Shown here piece after piece: positions 9,332-17,458 of a DNA stretch of 51,621 nucleotides (positions are counted from its first letter, which is position 1; each line of letters begins with the position of its first letter). Source of the DNA: a virus. Below the pieces are notes generated by a model. That model searched no databases. It was not told where the DNA came from and saw only the letters and a program-made list of their open reading frames with translations. The position numbers and the translations under genes are program-made. The stretch is from positions 1-51,621 of the IMG/VR virus record IMGVR_UViG_3300009159_000091, one strand, 5' to 3'.

Positions 9332-9356
9332 AAAGCCCATATTATCTACGGGCTTT
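9332..9356 (-). terminator. Weak hairpin over the stop codon of the chaperone-like gene
   Basis: Arms AAAGCCC and GGGCTTT (7 bp, 11-nt loop) span the stop codon at 9342-9344. Only a short T run follows in gene direction, so it may be an attenuator or weak terminator. Confidence 0.3.
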
Positions 9357-9629
9357 TGTACTATAGTCTGGAGCTTTAATTTTTCCATTGTCAAGTAATG
9401 ACTGTTTTCCTGAAGCTTTCTGACTCTGTTTATTTTCATTTTCATAAAACTCAATCATTGTTCTATGTGTGAATCTTCTTAACCATATAGGAAATTCGTA
9501 TACTTCCCCAAAAGAATATCCTCCCTTGCCATGGAAACATATATCATGGATTTGATTAAAGAGAGACGCTCTATACTCCGGCGTCAGGCCAAAGAAAGCT
9601 AACTCCAATTGGAATATCAACCCCTCCAT
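9342..9629 (-). CDS. Tail assembly chaperone-like protein overlapping the gp26-like gene
   Basis: A 95-aa protein. The phrases FFGLTPEYRASLF, FHGKGGYSFGEVYEFP and PIWLRRFT match the pattern of small T4-like proteins encoded right after gp26 (gp51-like or tail-assembly chaperone C-terminal frame). The first 59 nt overlap the end of the upstream gene in another frame (+1, equivalent to -2). It can start at its own ATG at 9629, or it could be made as a frameshift fusion with the upstream protein, as in many tail chaperone pairs. Its position directly before the tape measure supports a tape-measure chaperone role. Confidence in the gene is high; in the mechanism it is low. Confidence 0.7.
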   Translation of the reverse strand: MEGLIFQLELAFFGLTPEYRASLFNQIHDICFHGKGGYSFGEVYEFPIWLRRFTHRTMIEFYENENKQSQKASGKQSLLDNGKIKAPDYSTKARR

Positions 9630-10311
9630 CTGGTCCGTTCTCAGGATAGAACTTTAGGTTTACATCAGGCTGAACTTGTCTAATATGCTCTCTAAATGCT
9701 CTAGAATCTCTAGCTAAGAAATAATTATCTACGAAATCTCTAATTGTTTTTATTTCTGTATCTCCATTTACCGAGGTAATCATTCTCTTTAGTCTTGTAG
9801 ATAGTTCTGCTGAAGATTCTTTGTTAAGTCTCTTAAGCCCTTTTACTTCTTGATCAATTGCTTGTTCGTCAGCATGAGTAAGTAGTTTGAATGTTAGTAC
9901 GGCTTGAGAGGATGGAGTAACAAATGTAAATTTATTCTCTCCTGATTTAAATAATGATTCATCTAATTCTTTTGGTTCAAGTAAAGATAAATCAACTACT
10001 TGTTTTTCTCCTGCGTAGTCAAACTCATAATCTTTTCCGTAACCTAAAATACGGGAAGCAATTAATATTGCATTCTTATCCCCTACTAGTAAATCTCCAT
10101 AGGTAATTGGTGTTACGATAAGAGATTGTAATAATTTATCAATAACTACTCCTGATTGTATATAGTTTTGATTTGTTAGAATATCCTCTTCTCTAGCAGT
10201 CATGTACTTCATTTCAATTTTACCTTCTGCTAAAGGAGAATCTTTTGGGTAAAGTAACCCTTTTGAAGGAAGTTCCACCATTTCGGTAGGAAATTTTTGT
10301 TTTTGTTCCAT
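9571..10311 (-). CDS. gp26: Baseplate hub assembly protein, T4 gp26-like
   Basis: A 246-aa protein. The N-terminus VELPSKGLLYPKDSPLAEG followed by MKYMTAREEDILTN is the hallmark of the gp26-type family in T4-like phages. The rest is a mixed fold with TRLKRMITSVNGD and IRDFVDNYFLARDSRAFREH. In T4, gp26 belongs to the central baseplate hub assembly pathway; in many relatives the same gene is the first frame of the chaperone pair. It lies between the tube and the tape measure, follows a terminator and a promoter-like box, and its last 59 nt overlap the next gene. Confidence 0.8.
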   Translation of the reverse strand: MEQKQKFPTEMVELPSKGLLYPKDSPLAEGKIEMKYMTAREEDILTNQNYIQSGVVIDKLLQSLIVTPITYGDLLVGDKNAILIASRILGYGKDYEFDYAGEKQVVDLSLLEPKELDESLFKSGENKFTFVTPSSQAVLTFKLLTHADEQAIDQEVKGLKRLNKESSAELSTRLKRMITSVNGDTEIKTIRDFVDNYFLARDSRAFREHIRQVQPDVNLKFYPENGPDGGVDIPIGVSFLWPDAGV

Positions 10312-10341
10312 AAATTTTATTTGTTAGTAACTTTTTCTATA

Positions 10342-10350
10342 TATAAATAT
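10342..10350 (-). promoter_or_regulatory. Late-promoter-like box before the gp26-like gene
   Basis: ATATTTATATATAG in gene direction, 30 nt before the ATG at 10311 and just after the terminator that closes the tube gene. Confidence 0.45.
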
Positions 10351-10367
10351 ATGAAAATAAAATTTAT

Positions 10368-10392
10368 AAAAAAAGCCTGTATTTACCAGGCT
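10368..10392 (-). terminator. Intrinsic terminator after the tail tube gene
   Basis: In gene direction the stem AGCCTG/CAGGCT has a 7-nt loop and is followed by seven T residues. It separates the tube gene (stop at 10418) from the gp26-like gene. Confidence 0.75.
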
Positions 10393-10417
10393 CTTATTGA
10401 TTGTATTTTGTACTTGA

Positions 10418-10906
10418 TTAATAGTTTAAGACACAATAATCCATTGCTATTGTAATTCCTATCTCTACAATACCATCCGTTGAAGTCCAGTCGAATTGAC
10501 CGAAATCACCTTTAGTAAGAAAGGCTCCTTTAATAATCCATTCTCCTACGATATCTCCTACAGGACCTAATATGTTTAAAGTTAAATCTTTTTTGTAGAA
10601 ATCAGAATAACCTGATCTACCGGTTACTGATTCGTGTGCTAGACGAGCCCATTCCATTACTGCTTGTGCTCCAGAAGGTGTGATTGGTGAATACAAAGTC
10701 ATATCCATATCTTGCCACTCTCTTTTTCCCCTAATTTTTCTATAGGTATTAATGTGATCAAGTTTTATTACTGGATCTTGGAATGTTGGTGCTTTTACAT
10801 TCTTTACCATAAAGGCTGGAATGTTATCTATATACATTACGAACCTGTGTTGAACCATTGGTTCAAAAGCTCTAAACATTATCTCATTAGGGTCGAGAAC
10901 AGCCAT
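10418..10906 (-). CDS. gp19: Tail tube protein, T4 gp19-like
   Basis: At 162 aa it is the same size as T4 gp19 (163 aa). Motifs include HRFVMYIDNIPAFMVKNVKA, the basic KIRGKREWQDMDMTLYSPI and a C-terminal strand WTSTDGIVEIGITIAMDYC, all typical of the tube/Hcp-like beta-barrel fold of this family. It polymerises into the inner tail tube. It is preceded by the sheath gene, with a dead homing-endonuclease remnant between them, and followed by a strong terminator, consistent with a highly expressed separate transcript. Confidence 0.93.
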   Translation of the reverse strand: MAVLDPNEIMFRAFEPMVQHRFVMYIDNIPAFMVKNVKAPTFQDPVIKLDHINTYRKIRGKREWQDMDMTLYSPITPSGAQAVMEWARLAHESVTGRSGYSDFYKKDLTLNILGPVGDIVGEWIIKGAFLTKGDFGQFDWTSTDGIVEIGITIAMDYCVLNY

Positions 10907-10921
10907 ATATTTCTTATTTTA

Positions 10922-11171
10922 TTAGTTATTTTTATTTTTATTTTGTTTGCAATTTTCTCTATGAAATCTCTTAAAAGCACTTGCTCCTTGTATCGATCTT
11001 CCACAATGCTCACAGTTTTGTATTCTGTGACTTGGATTGTTACTTATAAATAGAGCTACTTGATGGTTTCTTTCTTCTACTTTTGTAGTCGTAGGCACGT
11101 TTTTCAGTGCCTATTCCTACATAAAATACTTTATTTGAATCTAAATTAATATGTCTGTAAACGACTATCAA
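10922..11171 (-). pseudogene. Remnant of a GIY-YIG homing endonuclease
   Basis: From a TTG at 11171 the frame reads LIVVYRHINLDSNKVFYVGI followed by GTEKRAYDYKSRRK, a recognisable start of a GIY-YIG nuclease, and stops at 11040. In the next frame, ending at 10922, lies CEHCGRSIQGASAFKR then FHRENCK, a CxxC...HxxxxC finger of the kind that ends the intact endonuclease at 24670-25296. The middle of the gene is missing and the halves are out of frame. It therefore looks like a decayed mobile gene stranded between sheath and tube. A CTATTTATA-like box precedes it. Confidence 0.75.
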
Positions 11172-11186
11172 GATACTTTATTTTAT

Positions 11187-11195
11187 TATAAATAT
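11187..11195 (-). promoter_or_regulatory. Late-promoter-like box downstream of the sheath gene
   Basis: ATATTTATAATAAAATAAAG in gene direction, 15 nt before the remnant's TTG at 11171. It may now drive the tube gene, whose start is 280 nt further on. A second TATAAATAG copy at 11045-11053 lies inside the remnant. Confidence 0.4.
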
Positions 11196-11209
11196 GTGTT
11201 GTTAATAAA

Positions 11210-13315
11210 TTATGCAAATGTAGCTCCGGTTGGTTCAACTACGAAGTCTAATACTACGAATTCGATAGTTTTTGTTGGTTGGATATAAATTTGTCCTACT
11301 AATTGATTTCTATCTATAACATCTGCTGTGTTGTTTGTATCATCCATTACTACTCTATAAGCATAAAGACCTTGTCTTTGTACTACTGATTCTAAGTAAG
11401 GATTTACCGTCGCTAAGAACTTATTTCTTGTTGCTATAGTATTCTGTTCGAATACTAAGTTTTTAGCTTGGTCACCAATAAACTTCTTAAGTTCTATAAG
11501 TAAACGTCTTACATTTACTCTATCTAATGCTGATGCTTTAGTTTGTAATGTTTTTTGTCCGAATACTGAAATACCTGTTCCTGGGAATGTAGCAATTGGA
11601 TTTACTTTTGCTGCATAAAGAGTATCTCTATCCCCTTTAGTTAATTTTCTTTCTGCTTGAATTACTCCTGGAAGTCCTCCTCTTACAAGTCCTGCTGGGG
11701 CAAACCATGGTGCTGTAGCTGCATCTGTAAATGCATAAACTCCTGGAATAATTGTTCCTGCTGGTGCATATTCGTTTCTACCTGTAGCTGATTGAAGTTG
11801 CACCCAAGGCCAGTAAGTTGCAGCGTATGATGAGTTAATTGTTACTGCTTGACCTGTTACATCACTTACAATCGATCCTGTCTTTACCAAATCAACTACT
11901 GCAATACAATCTCCTCTTGATTCTGCTAATGATATAAAAGAAGCAAGTGTAGAAGTAAATCCGGCGTTATTAAGTAATCCTGGTGTTGAGACTACGTTAA
12001 ATTGGTAATCATCTTTATTCGATAATAGTGAGATTGCTGTTGCATAGTTTGCAGGTACCAATCCTTGAGATTCTCCTGATGTAGTTCCTATTGCTCCAAA
12101 ATAACTAGCTCCTGATTTTGCTGTTCCTATAGCACTGTAAAATGCTCCTGAAGCTGCTCTTGGTAAATATGTTGAGAAGGAAACTCCAGATGCATTTGTA
12201 TTAACTGTGATTCCATCATTCGCTAAATAATCAGGAGTTGTTAAGTCTACTGAAGATACTCTAATATAGTTTGATCTGTTAGGGAATGTACCTTGGAAGT
12301 AGTTGTACGATACTCCTGTTGATGAATCTGTTGCTACTGTTACGTACTGGTTACCTATTACTTTCTCAATATAGTTATCAGATTTTGGATCTAGTGATAA
12401 GTTAGTAAATGTTTCTAGAATTACCTGATTGTTTGTATTATCGTTACCCTGTCTTACAAGTAATGTGAATGTTCCTAATGTTGTATTAATATTTGCAACT
12501 TGACATCTTACATTATCTGCTGAACCAGATATTAATGATCCGTCTGAGTTTTGAGCTCCTGGATCTGCTGCTCCTGTTGCGTTATTGTAAGTAACTCCTT
12601 TTCCTAATGTAGTTAAAGTAAACGGTGCTTGATCTGTACCACCTCCTAGGGTAATTAATGTAAAGTTAGGTGTTGATTTTGCTGCTGATCCAGTTAAGAA
12701 AGTTATTCCATTTGCTAAAGTACCTAATGATGCTGTTAGAGCTAATGCTGTAGCAGTTCCTGAAGCTGAAACAGGTACGTAAGCTGATGCTCCGTTAATT
12801 TCTGTTACTAAATTAGTTATTGTAGTTGCTACTGAAGATCCTGTTGCAAAGTACCAAGTATTTCCTGATGGATTATCTGCTGGTACTGATCCCGTAGCAA
12901 CGAATGTATATGTAGTTCCAGCGTATGATACTGCGTACTGTTGTCCATCTGCTGATTGAGATGCAATAGTTCCTGAACCTGTTGCTTTATTTAATCCTGT
13001 TAAAATATTTGTTGAAACCGCTCCTGTATATGATCCAGATACAACTCTAGTCACTAATGCTGTTTGACCTCCTTGTGAGAAATAGTTTTTTACAGCAACT
13101 GAAGTTAAAAATTCGTAGATATTAGACGCTGAAGTAAATGTCTCCCCAAACTTTCTAGTATAATCGTTATACGAAGTTACAGCAGTTGGCTGATTGTCAG
13201 GTCCTTTAACTGTTGGTCCAATAAATGCTGCTCCTGCTGCAACTGGTGCTGGTTGTACAAAAGAGATGTCATTTTCCCTTGTAAATACTCCTGGAGAGAT
13301 AATTGATTCTGCCAT
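11210..13315 (-). CDS. gp18: Tail sheath protein, T4 gp18-like
   Basis: A 701-aa protein (T4 gp18 is 659 aa). The start, ESIISPGVFTRENDISFVQP, is the conserved sheath N-terminus. The C-terminal domain (LDRVNVRRLLIELKKFIGDQ, FEQNTIATRNKFLATVNPYL, ending IEFVVLDFVVEPTGATFA) is the conserved contractile core. The central part is Ala/Gly/Thr/Ser-rich and probably holds the variable surface domains. It forms the contractile outer layer of the tail. It lies upstream of the tube gene, separated by the endonuclease remnant. No in-frame break was seen. Confidence 0.93.
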   Translation of the reverse strand: MAESIISPGVFTRENDISFVQPAPVAAGAAFIGPTVKGPDNQPTAVTSYNDYTRKFGETFTSASNIYEFLTSVAVKNYFSQGGQTALVTRVVSGSYTGAVSTNILTGLNKATGSGTIASQSADGQQYAVSYAGTTYTFVATGSVPADNPSGNTWYFATGSSVATTITNLVTEINGASAYVPVSASGTATALALTASLGTLANGITFLTGSAAKSTPNFTLITLGGGTDQAPFTLTTLGKGVTYNNATGAADPGAQNSDGSLISGSADNVRCQVANINTTLGTFTLLVRQGNDNTNNQVILETFTNLSLDPKSDNYIEKVIGNQYVTVATDSSTGVSYNYFQGTFPNRSNYIRVSSVDLTTPDYLANDGITVNTNASGVSFSTYLPRAASGAFYSAIGTAKSGASYFGAIGTTSGESQGLVPANYATAISLLSNKDDYQFNVVSTPGLLNNAGFTSTLASFISLAESRGDCIAVVDLVKTGSIVSDVTGQAVTINSSYAATYWPWVQLQSATGRNEYAPAGTIIPGVYAFTDAATAPWFAPAGLVRGGLPGVIQAERKLTKGDRDTLYAAKVNPIATFPGTGISVFGQKTLQTKASALDRVNVRRLLIELKKFIGDQAKNLVFEQNTIATRNKFLATVNPYLESVVQRQGLYAYRVVMDDTNNTADVIDRNQLVGQIYIQPTKTIEFVVLDFVVEPTGATFA

Positions 13316-13397
13316 GTTTTTTAAAATTGTGTTAGTTATTTTTTAATAATCTATATATTGAGAAAACCTAAACTAAATAAGAAGGTCTTTTATTCTC

Positions 13398-13407
13398 TAA
13401 TAAATAG
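13398..13407 (-). promoter_or_regulatory. Late-promoter-like box upstream of the sheath gene
   Basis: CTATTTATTA in gene direction, 82 nt before the sheath ATG. The spacing is longer than for most copies, so the sheath mRNA would have a longer leader. Confidence 0.35.
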
Positions 13408-13452
13408 GAAAGGAGAGTCAAAACCCTCCTTAAGTAATTCGATACTGTTATT

Positions 13453-13716
13453 TTACTCTTCTTGTAATTGACTGGGGATAAAAACTCCTTCCTCGATATT
13501 AATAGTTCCGTTTCCGTATTCTTTTTCTAGAAATTCTGCTAGTATTTTTTCTTCATCCTTTAGTTCAGTAAGAAATTGTTCTACATTTAATCTTCTCTGA
13601 TTAATATTTAGTTTTTCTAACTCTATTTGACCTAGTTCTACTTTTACTTCCTGGTTTCTAAACTGTATTGATTTTATTTGATCTATGATTTCTTGTGGTA
13701 ATTTTGTTGTTTCCAT
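13453..13716 (-). CDS. Small coiled-coil protein, 87 aa
   Basis: Highly charged and almost entirely helical by composition (QFRNQEVKVELGQIELEKLN, QFLTELKDEEKILAEFLEKE), ending in YGNGTINIEEGVFIP. Short proteins with this helix plus GKGTINxxxGxF ending occur in T4-like tail and neck clusters (recollection). It sits between the membrane protein and the sheath gene. Function unknown. Confidence 0.65.
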   Translation of the reverse strand: METTKLPQEIIDQIKSIQFRNQEVKVELGQIELEKLNINQRRLNVEQFLTELKDEEKILAEFLEKEYGNGTINIEEGVFIPSQLQEE

Positions 13717-13765
13717 AAACTATTTATTTTTATTATAAGTTATCGATTTTTATTTAAAAAAACAA

Positions 13766-14131
13766 CTATGATAATAATAGTAGAGCCAATATTGCTCCTA
13801 ATATACCTCCATAACTTCCCATATTAACATCTGTTTGATGAAATGGTGCTTGGTATTTATATTGATAATACCCTTCTCTTACCCCATTAATAGCATAAGC
13901 TCCAAATCCTCCTAAAAAGATAGGTAAGAAGTTCCCCGTTTCTTCTAGATGAGCATAAGTAAATAATAACCAAATACTAAAAAAAGTTAATACTAATGAG
14001 TAACCAAGATGTTTATGGTAGTTCTGCTTTATAAAGTTAGGTGTAAATATTTTTTTTATATCTAAGATATAGTTTGTAAAGTTTTTCCAAAGTATAGGAA
14101 AAATTATTACTTCAAAATAAAATTTTTTCAT
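13766..14131 (-). CDS. Small integral membrane protein (holin-like candidate)
   Basis: A 121-aa protein with about three hydrophobic segments: around residues 42-60 (LGYSLVLTFFSIWLLFTYAH), 68-84 (FLPIFLGGFGAYAING) and 104-121 (GSYGGILGAILALLLLS). The N-terminus is basic and aromatic. The VNMGSYGGILGAI ending resembles small membrane proteins found near structural genes in other phages. It overlaps the upstream 59-aa gene by ATGA. A role in lysis is one possibility, but holin identity is inferred only from size and hydrophobicity. Confidence 0.6.
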   Translation of the reverse strand: MKKFYFEVIIFPILWKNFTNYILDIKKIFTPNFIKQNYHKHLGYSLVLTFFSIWLLFTYAHLEETGNFLPIFLGGFGAYAINGVREGYYQYKYQAPFHQTDVNMGSYGGILGAILALLLLS

Positions 14132-14307
14132 AGTGATTCAATATAAGTTTGTATTTCTTCTTGAGTAAAAAACTCTCTGTTATATACAGTTCCATTTGCT
14201 ATTAAATAAGCTCTGTATAATTCAAATGTAGGTTCTCCATCTTCCATAATCACAATCTCATTGAGATCGTTAAATGTTATACTATCTGATGTTAAATAAT
14301 AATTCAT
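14128..14307 (-). CDS. Small 59-aa protein between fibre and membrane protein
   Basis: Starts ATG at 14307 directly after the fibre stop and ends TGA overlapping the ATG of the membrane protein (ATGA). It reads MNYYLTSDSITFNDLNEIVI, then MEDGEPTFELYRAYLIANG, and ends FFTQEEIQTYIESL. It is acidic with no recognised domain. The tight coupling on both sides supports translation. It could be a small fibre-associated or lysis-associated factor; nothing in the sequence decides this. Confidence 0.65.
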   Translation of the reverse strand: MNYYLTSDSITFNDLNEIVIMEDGEPTFELYRAYLIANGTVYNREFFTQEEIQTYIESL

Positions 14308-14308
14308 A

Positions 14309-17300
14309 TTAAGTAAATTTAATTAATTGCATTCCTCCAAAATCTAAAGCACATATTGCTGAATTGGCATTATTACTACATCCTGCTGACATTGTTAGCA
14401 ATGTTGAAGCTGCTATTAAATTAGTACTTACTGTTCCAGTAACTGTATCTCCGGTATTTAATCTTTTCAATGTATATTTAATATTTCCACTTACTGTTTC
14501 TATAGTGGCATAGTACATATCTGTAGAAACTGTATTAGCAGGAAAAAGAGCACCTAAATCTATTGAAGTTGCTGTTCCTGTTGCATCGTTATGAATAAAT
14601 TGCCAATTAGTACTACCATCTATTCTAGCAAATGCTGCACAATTTATAAACGTAGTTGGATCAACATTTGTTACAATAAAATTTGCTACAAAAACACCAA
14701 TAGAATATCTTACATTGGTATTTGTTGCACCAGTTGAAGCTCCAAATTTAAATGATGCCTTAAAGCCAGTATTTATACTAAAATAACCTACAACTTGTCT
14801 AAAGGTAAAAACATTAGCTGCAACAGCTGTAGTTTCTAAAGCAATTCTTGTTGTTCTTGTAAATAGATTAGTATCTGTAATTGTTCTTATTCCTGGAGTT
14901 CCACCAATAGTTAAAGCAGTTCCTACAACATTATTTGTTGTTGCAGCACCATTATTAGGCATATTAATAGTTATGTCTTGTAATAGTATATCAGGTGCTA
15001 CAAAGCTTGATGTACTTGAAGTTAGTACGTAAGGTTGTAACATTGAACTAGTTGCACTTGTTAGCACATAGTCAGGAGCTAGTGATGCTGTAGCTGCAAA
15101 GGATGAGCTTACTGCTTGTAAAACATATGAAGCACTTTGTGCATTTTGAACGTATGAAGCTGTTAATGCATTTGTAGCCCAAGATGAAGTTCCAAATAAA
15201 GAACCTGTAAATCCTCCAGTAAATGATCCTGAAAATGATCCTGTATTTGATAGAAATTGATCTACTCTATTTGCTGTTACTATTAATGAAGGAATACCTG
15301 GTACTACTCCAAATGCGGATTCTGCATGTAAACGTACATTAGCATCTGGTGAATACCACATTAATTGGAAGTAATCATTTGCCGCTGCATTTACAAAGAA
15401 ATTCCATGCTGCAACGTAATGAGCCCCATTACCAGTTAATTGTACTGATGTTGCTGTATCTGTTAAATTTGTTCCATTTTTTCTAAGCCAAATCCATATT
15501 TCATCTGTTCCTGAATCTGTTTTATCTACTTGAGCAGAAAATTGAATGTCGTATACACCTGCATTTTCAGTCTTAATATATGTGTTAAATGGGTCTGTTG
15601 ATCCGGATACTAATACTCCATTTGTAATGTCTGTTGTGTTAAGAGACATTGAACGAGCGGTACCCGCTACATTAGTTTGTGTTTGGGTAGAGTAAAACGA
15701 CCCATATGATCCAGTTGCTGTATTAAACCCACCACCACTACTTAATGCTGAGACTGTAACTTGTCCTAAACCATTAGTTGGTGATAGTGTTACATTTGGT
15801 CCTGCTAGTAATTGTGTTACTCCTCCGTTTAGAGCATATGAAGCTGTTATTGAATTGTTTGACCAAGATGAAGTACCAAATAAAGATCCTGTTATACCTT
15901 GAGTTACATTTAAAGAACCAGTTATTACTTGATTTCCTATAAAAGTATTTGAACCAGTTGTTGCAAATGATCCTGTATTTATACTACCACCAGAAGCTGT
16001 TGAATTTATAGTTACCGAACCGCTTCCGCCATTGGTTATAGTTACATTTGTTCCAGCGATAATTTGTGTTACTCCACCGTTTAGTGCATAGGAAGCTGTT
16101 GTAGCAAATGAACTTGATATTGATCTTGAAGAGCTTATAGCAAAAGATGCAGTTAAAGCATATGATGCACTTACTGCTTGAGTAGCATTTGCAGCATTAT
16201 CTGCATTTGTAGCATTTGTTGCAGTTCCTGTTAAATTTCCAATTATACCTCCAGTTACATCTAAGGATCCTGTTATTTCAACTATAGAATCATGAGCATA
16301 TATTAAGTTTGATCTATTTTCATTACTTGTACCATTTCCGTGAATAAACGAAGATGATGTTCCAAGTGGTATATTATATTGACCCTGTACATGTTGATAG
16401 TTTCCTAATGCTACTGTTTCTAGACCTTCAGCATGAGCATAGATTCCTATTGCTTGGGTAAGTCTACCTTCAGCATGGGAACCAACTCCTATTGCTTGTG
16501 TGGATGCTCCTTCTGCATGTGAATAAGTTCCAACTGCTTGTGTGTTTCCTCCTTCAGTATGTGAATAATTTCCTAAGGCAGTAGTAGTCTGTCCTTCTGC
16601 ATGGGAGTAGTCTCCTACAGCTTTAGTGCTATTTCCTTCAGTATGTGAGTATATTCCCGGTATAGTGCTGGTGCTTCCAAAGGTTCCGCCATTGTTTAGT
16701 AAGTATGTTATATCTCCAATAACACCTGATGTTACATTTAATGTAGTATCTACTAATTGTATTAATGTGCTAGACCCATTAAAAGTAACAGTGTCAATTA
16801 AATAAGATGTCTTTGTATTAATATTAGTATCAAACACATATAAATAACCGCCTGGTGTAAAAAAGGATGATACATTACTATTTAGAGTTATTAATCCATT
16901 TACTATATTACCTTTTTCAAATGCAGTTTGAATACCTGTTTTTGTTTGAGTTCCTTCAGCATGAGAATAGTTTCCTATTGCAATTGTATTATTTCCTTCT
17001 GCATGTGAGTATATACCACTTGCTGTAACTGCAAGTCCTTGTTGTAAACTCTGATTTAAGTAATCAAAAGTAAATGATCCTGTACCCTGAAGTCGACTTC
17101 CACTATTAAATTGAATTTGAGTAGTACTTCCTCCAGCGATTGATGGTGCCCAAGAAGCTGATATTGCAAATGAACTTGATATTGCTTGTGAAGCACTTAT
17201 AGCAAATGAACTTGATATAGCATTTATAGCCCAAGAAGCAGTACCAAATAAAGAACCAGTAAAACTGCCAGTAAAACTTCCTGTGTTATAAGATGAAGTA

Positions 17301-17455
17301 AAAGCATTAAATGAAGAAGTTGTTACAAAAGAACCAGTATTTATACTTTGTGCAGGTAAATTTGTTAACCCACTACCGTCTCCGGTAAAACTTCCTGTAA
17401 AAGATCCAGTTAAGTTAACAGTTATTTGCTTTCCTTGTATTAATTTTAATGCCAT
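14309..17455 (-). CDS. Large tail fibre/adhesin with SHAEG and A-S-F-A repeats
   Basis: A 1048-aa protein. The N-terminus has GSFTGSFTG units and AISSSFAISASQAISSSFA-type repeats. Residues 150-358 carry 14-residue YSHAEG/YSHTEG repeats like the YadA/Hep_Hag head of trimeric adhesins, interrupted by a separate beta-rich insert (about 170-267), ending in QHVQGQYNI. A central region (AGVYDIQFSAQVDKTDSGTD, WLRKNGTNL) resembles a C1q/TNF-like jelly roll. The last 200 residues are an unrelated Thr/Asn-rich domain, probably the receptor-binding tip. It is paralogous to the fibre at 49470-50840. Host recognition is inferred. Confidence 0.8.
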   Translation of the reverse strand: MALKLIQGKQITVNLTGSFTGSFTGDGSGLTNLPAQSINTGSFVTTSSFNAFTSSYNTGSFTGSFTGSLFGTASWAINAISSSFAISASQAISSSFAISASWAPSIAGGSTTQIQFNSGSRLQGTGSFTFDYLNQSLQQGLAVTASGIYSHAEGNNTIAIGNYSHAEGTQTKTGIQTAFEKGNIVNGLITLNSNVSSFFTPGGYLYVFDTNINTKTSYLIDTVTFNGSSTLIQLVDTTLNVTSGVIGDITYLLNNGGTFGSTSTIPGIYSHTEGNSTKAVGDYSHAEGQTTTALGNYSHTEGGNTQAVGTYSHAEGASTQAIGVGSHAEGRLTQAIGIYAHAEGLETVALGNYQHVQGQYNIPLGTSSSFIHGNGTSNENRSNLIYAHDSIVEITGSLDVTGGIIGNLTGTATNATNADNAANATQAVSASYALTASFAISSSRSISSSFATTASYALNGGVTQIIAGTNVTITNGGSGSVTINSTASGGSINTGSFATTGSNTFIGNQVITGSLNVTQGITGSLFGTSSWSNNSITASYALNGGVTQLLAGPNVTLSPTNGLGQVTVSALSSGGGFNTATGSYGSFYSTQTQTNVAGTARSMSLNTTDITNGVLVSGSTDPFNTYIKTENAGVYDIQFSAQVDKTDSGTDEIWIWLRKNGTNLTDTATSVQLTGNGAHYVAAWNFFVNAAANDYFQLMWYSPDANVRLHAESAFGVVPGIPSLIVTANRVDQFLSNTGSFSGSFTGGFTGSLFGTSSWATNALTASYVQNAQSASYVLQAVSSSFAATASLAPDYVLTSATSSMLQPYVLTSSTSSFVAPDILLQDITINMPNNGAATTNNVVGTALTIGGTPGIRTITDTNLFTRTTRIALETTAVAANVFTFRQVVGYFSINTGFKASFKFGASTGATNTNVRYSIGVFVANFIVTNVDPTTFINCAAFARIDGSTNWQFIHNDATGTATSIDLGALFPANTVSTDMYYATIETVSGNIKYTLKRLNTGDTVTGTVSTNLIAASTLLTMSAGCSNNANSAICALDFGGMQLIKFT
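16382..17008 (-). repeat. SHAEG coding repeats in the large fibre
   Basis: Two repeat units, an inserted domain, then seven units of 14 residues (42 bp) with the core Y-S-H-A/T-E-G followed by T-x-A-x-G. The last is degenerate (QHVQG). The repeats stay in frame and code for an adhesin head, not a CRISPR. Confidence 0.8.
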
Positions 17456-17458
17456 ATC

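Noticed and set aside
10712-11053. Plus-strand ORF of 113 codons across the tube gene and remnant
   Set aside because: The minus strand carries the well-supported tube protein and the endonuclease remnant. This ORF has no motif.
11094-11113. AGGCAC/GTGCCT inverted repeat inside the endonuclease remnant
   Set aside because: It lies within former coding sequence and has no T tract. Probably chance.
13408-13433. AAGGAG/CTCCTT hairpin after the 87-aa gene
   Set aside because: Only 6 bp with a 10-nt loop and no T tract in gene direction. Not convincing as a terminator.
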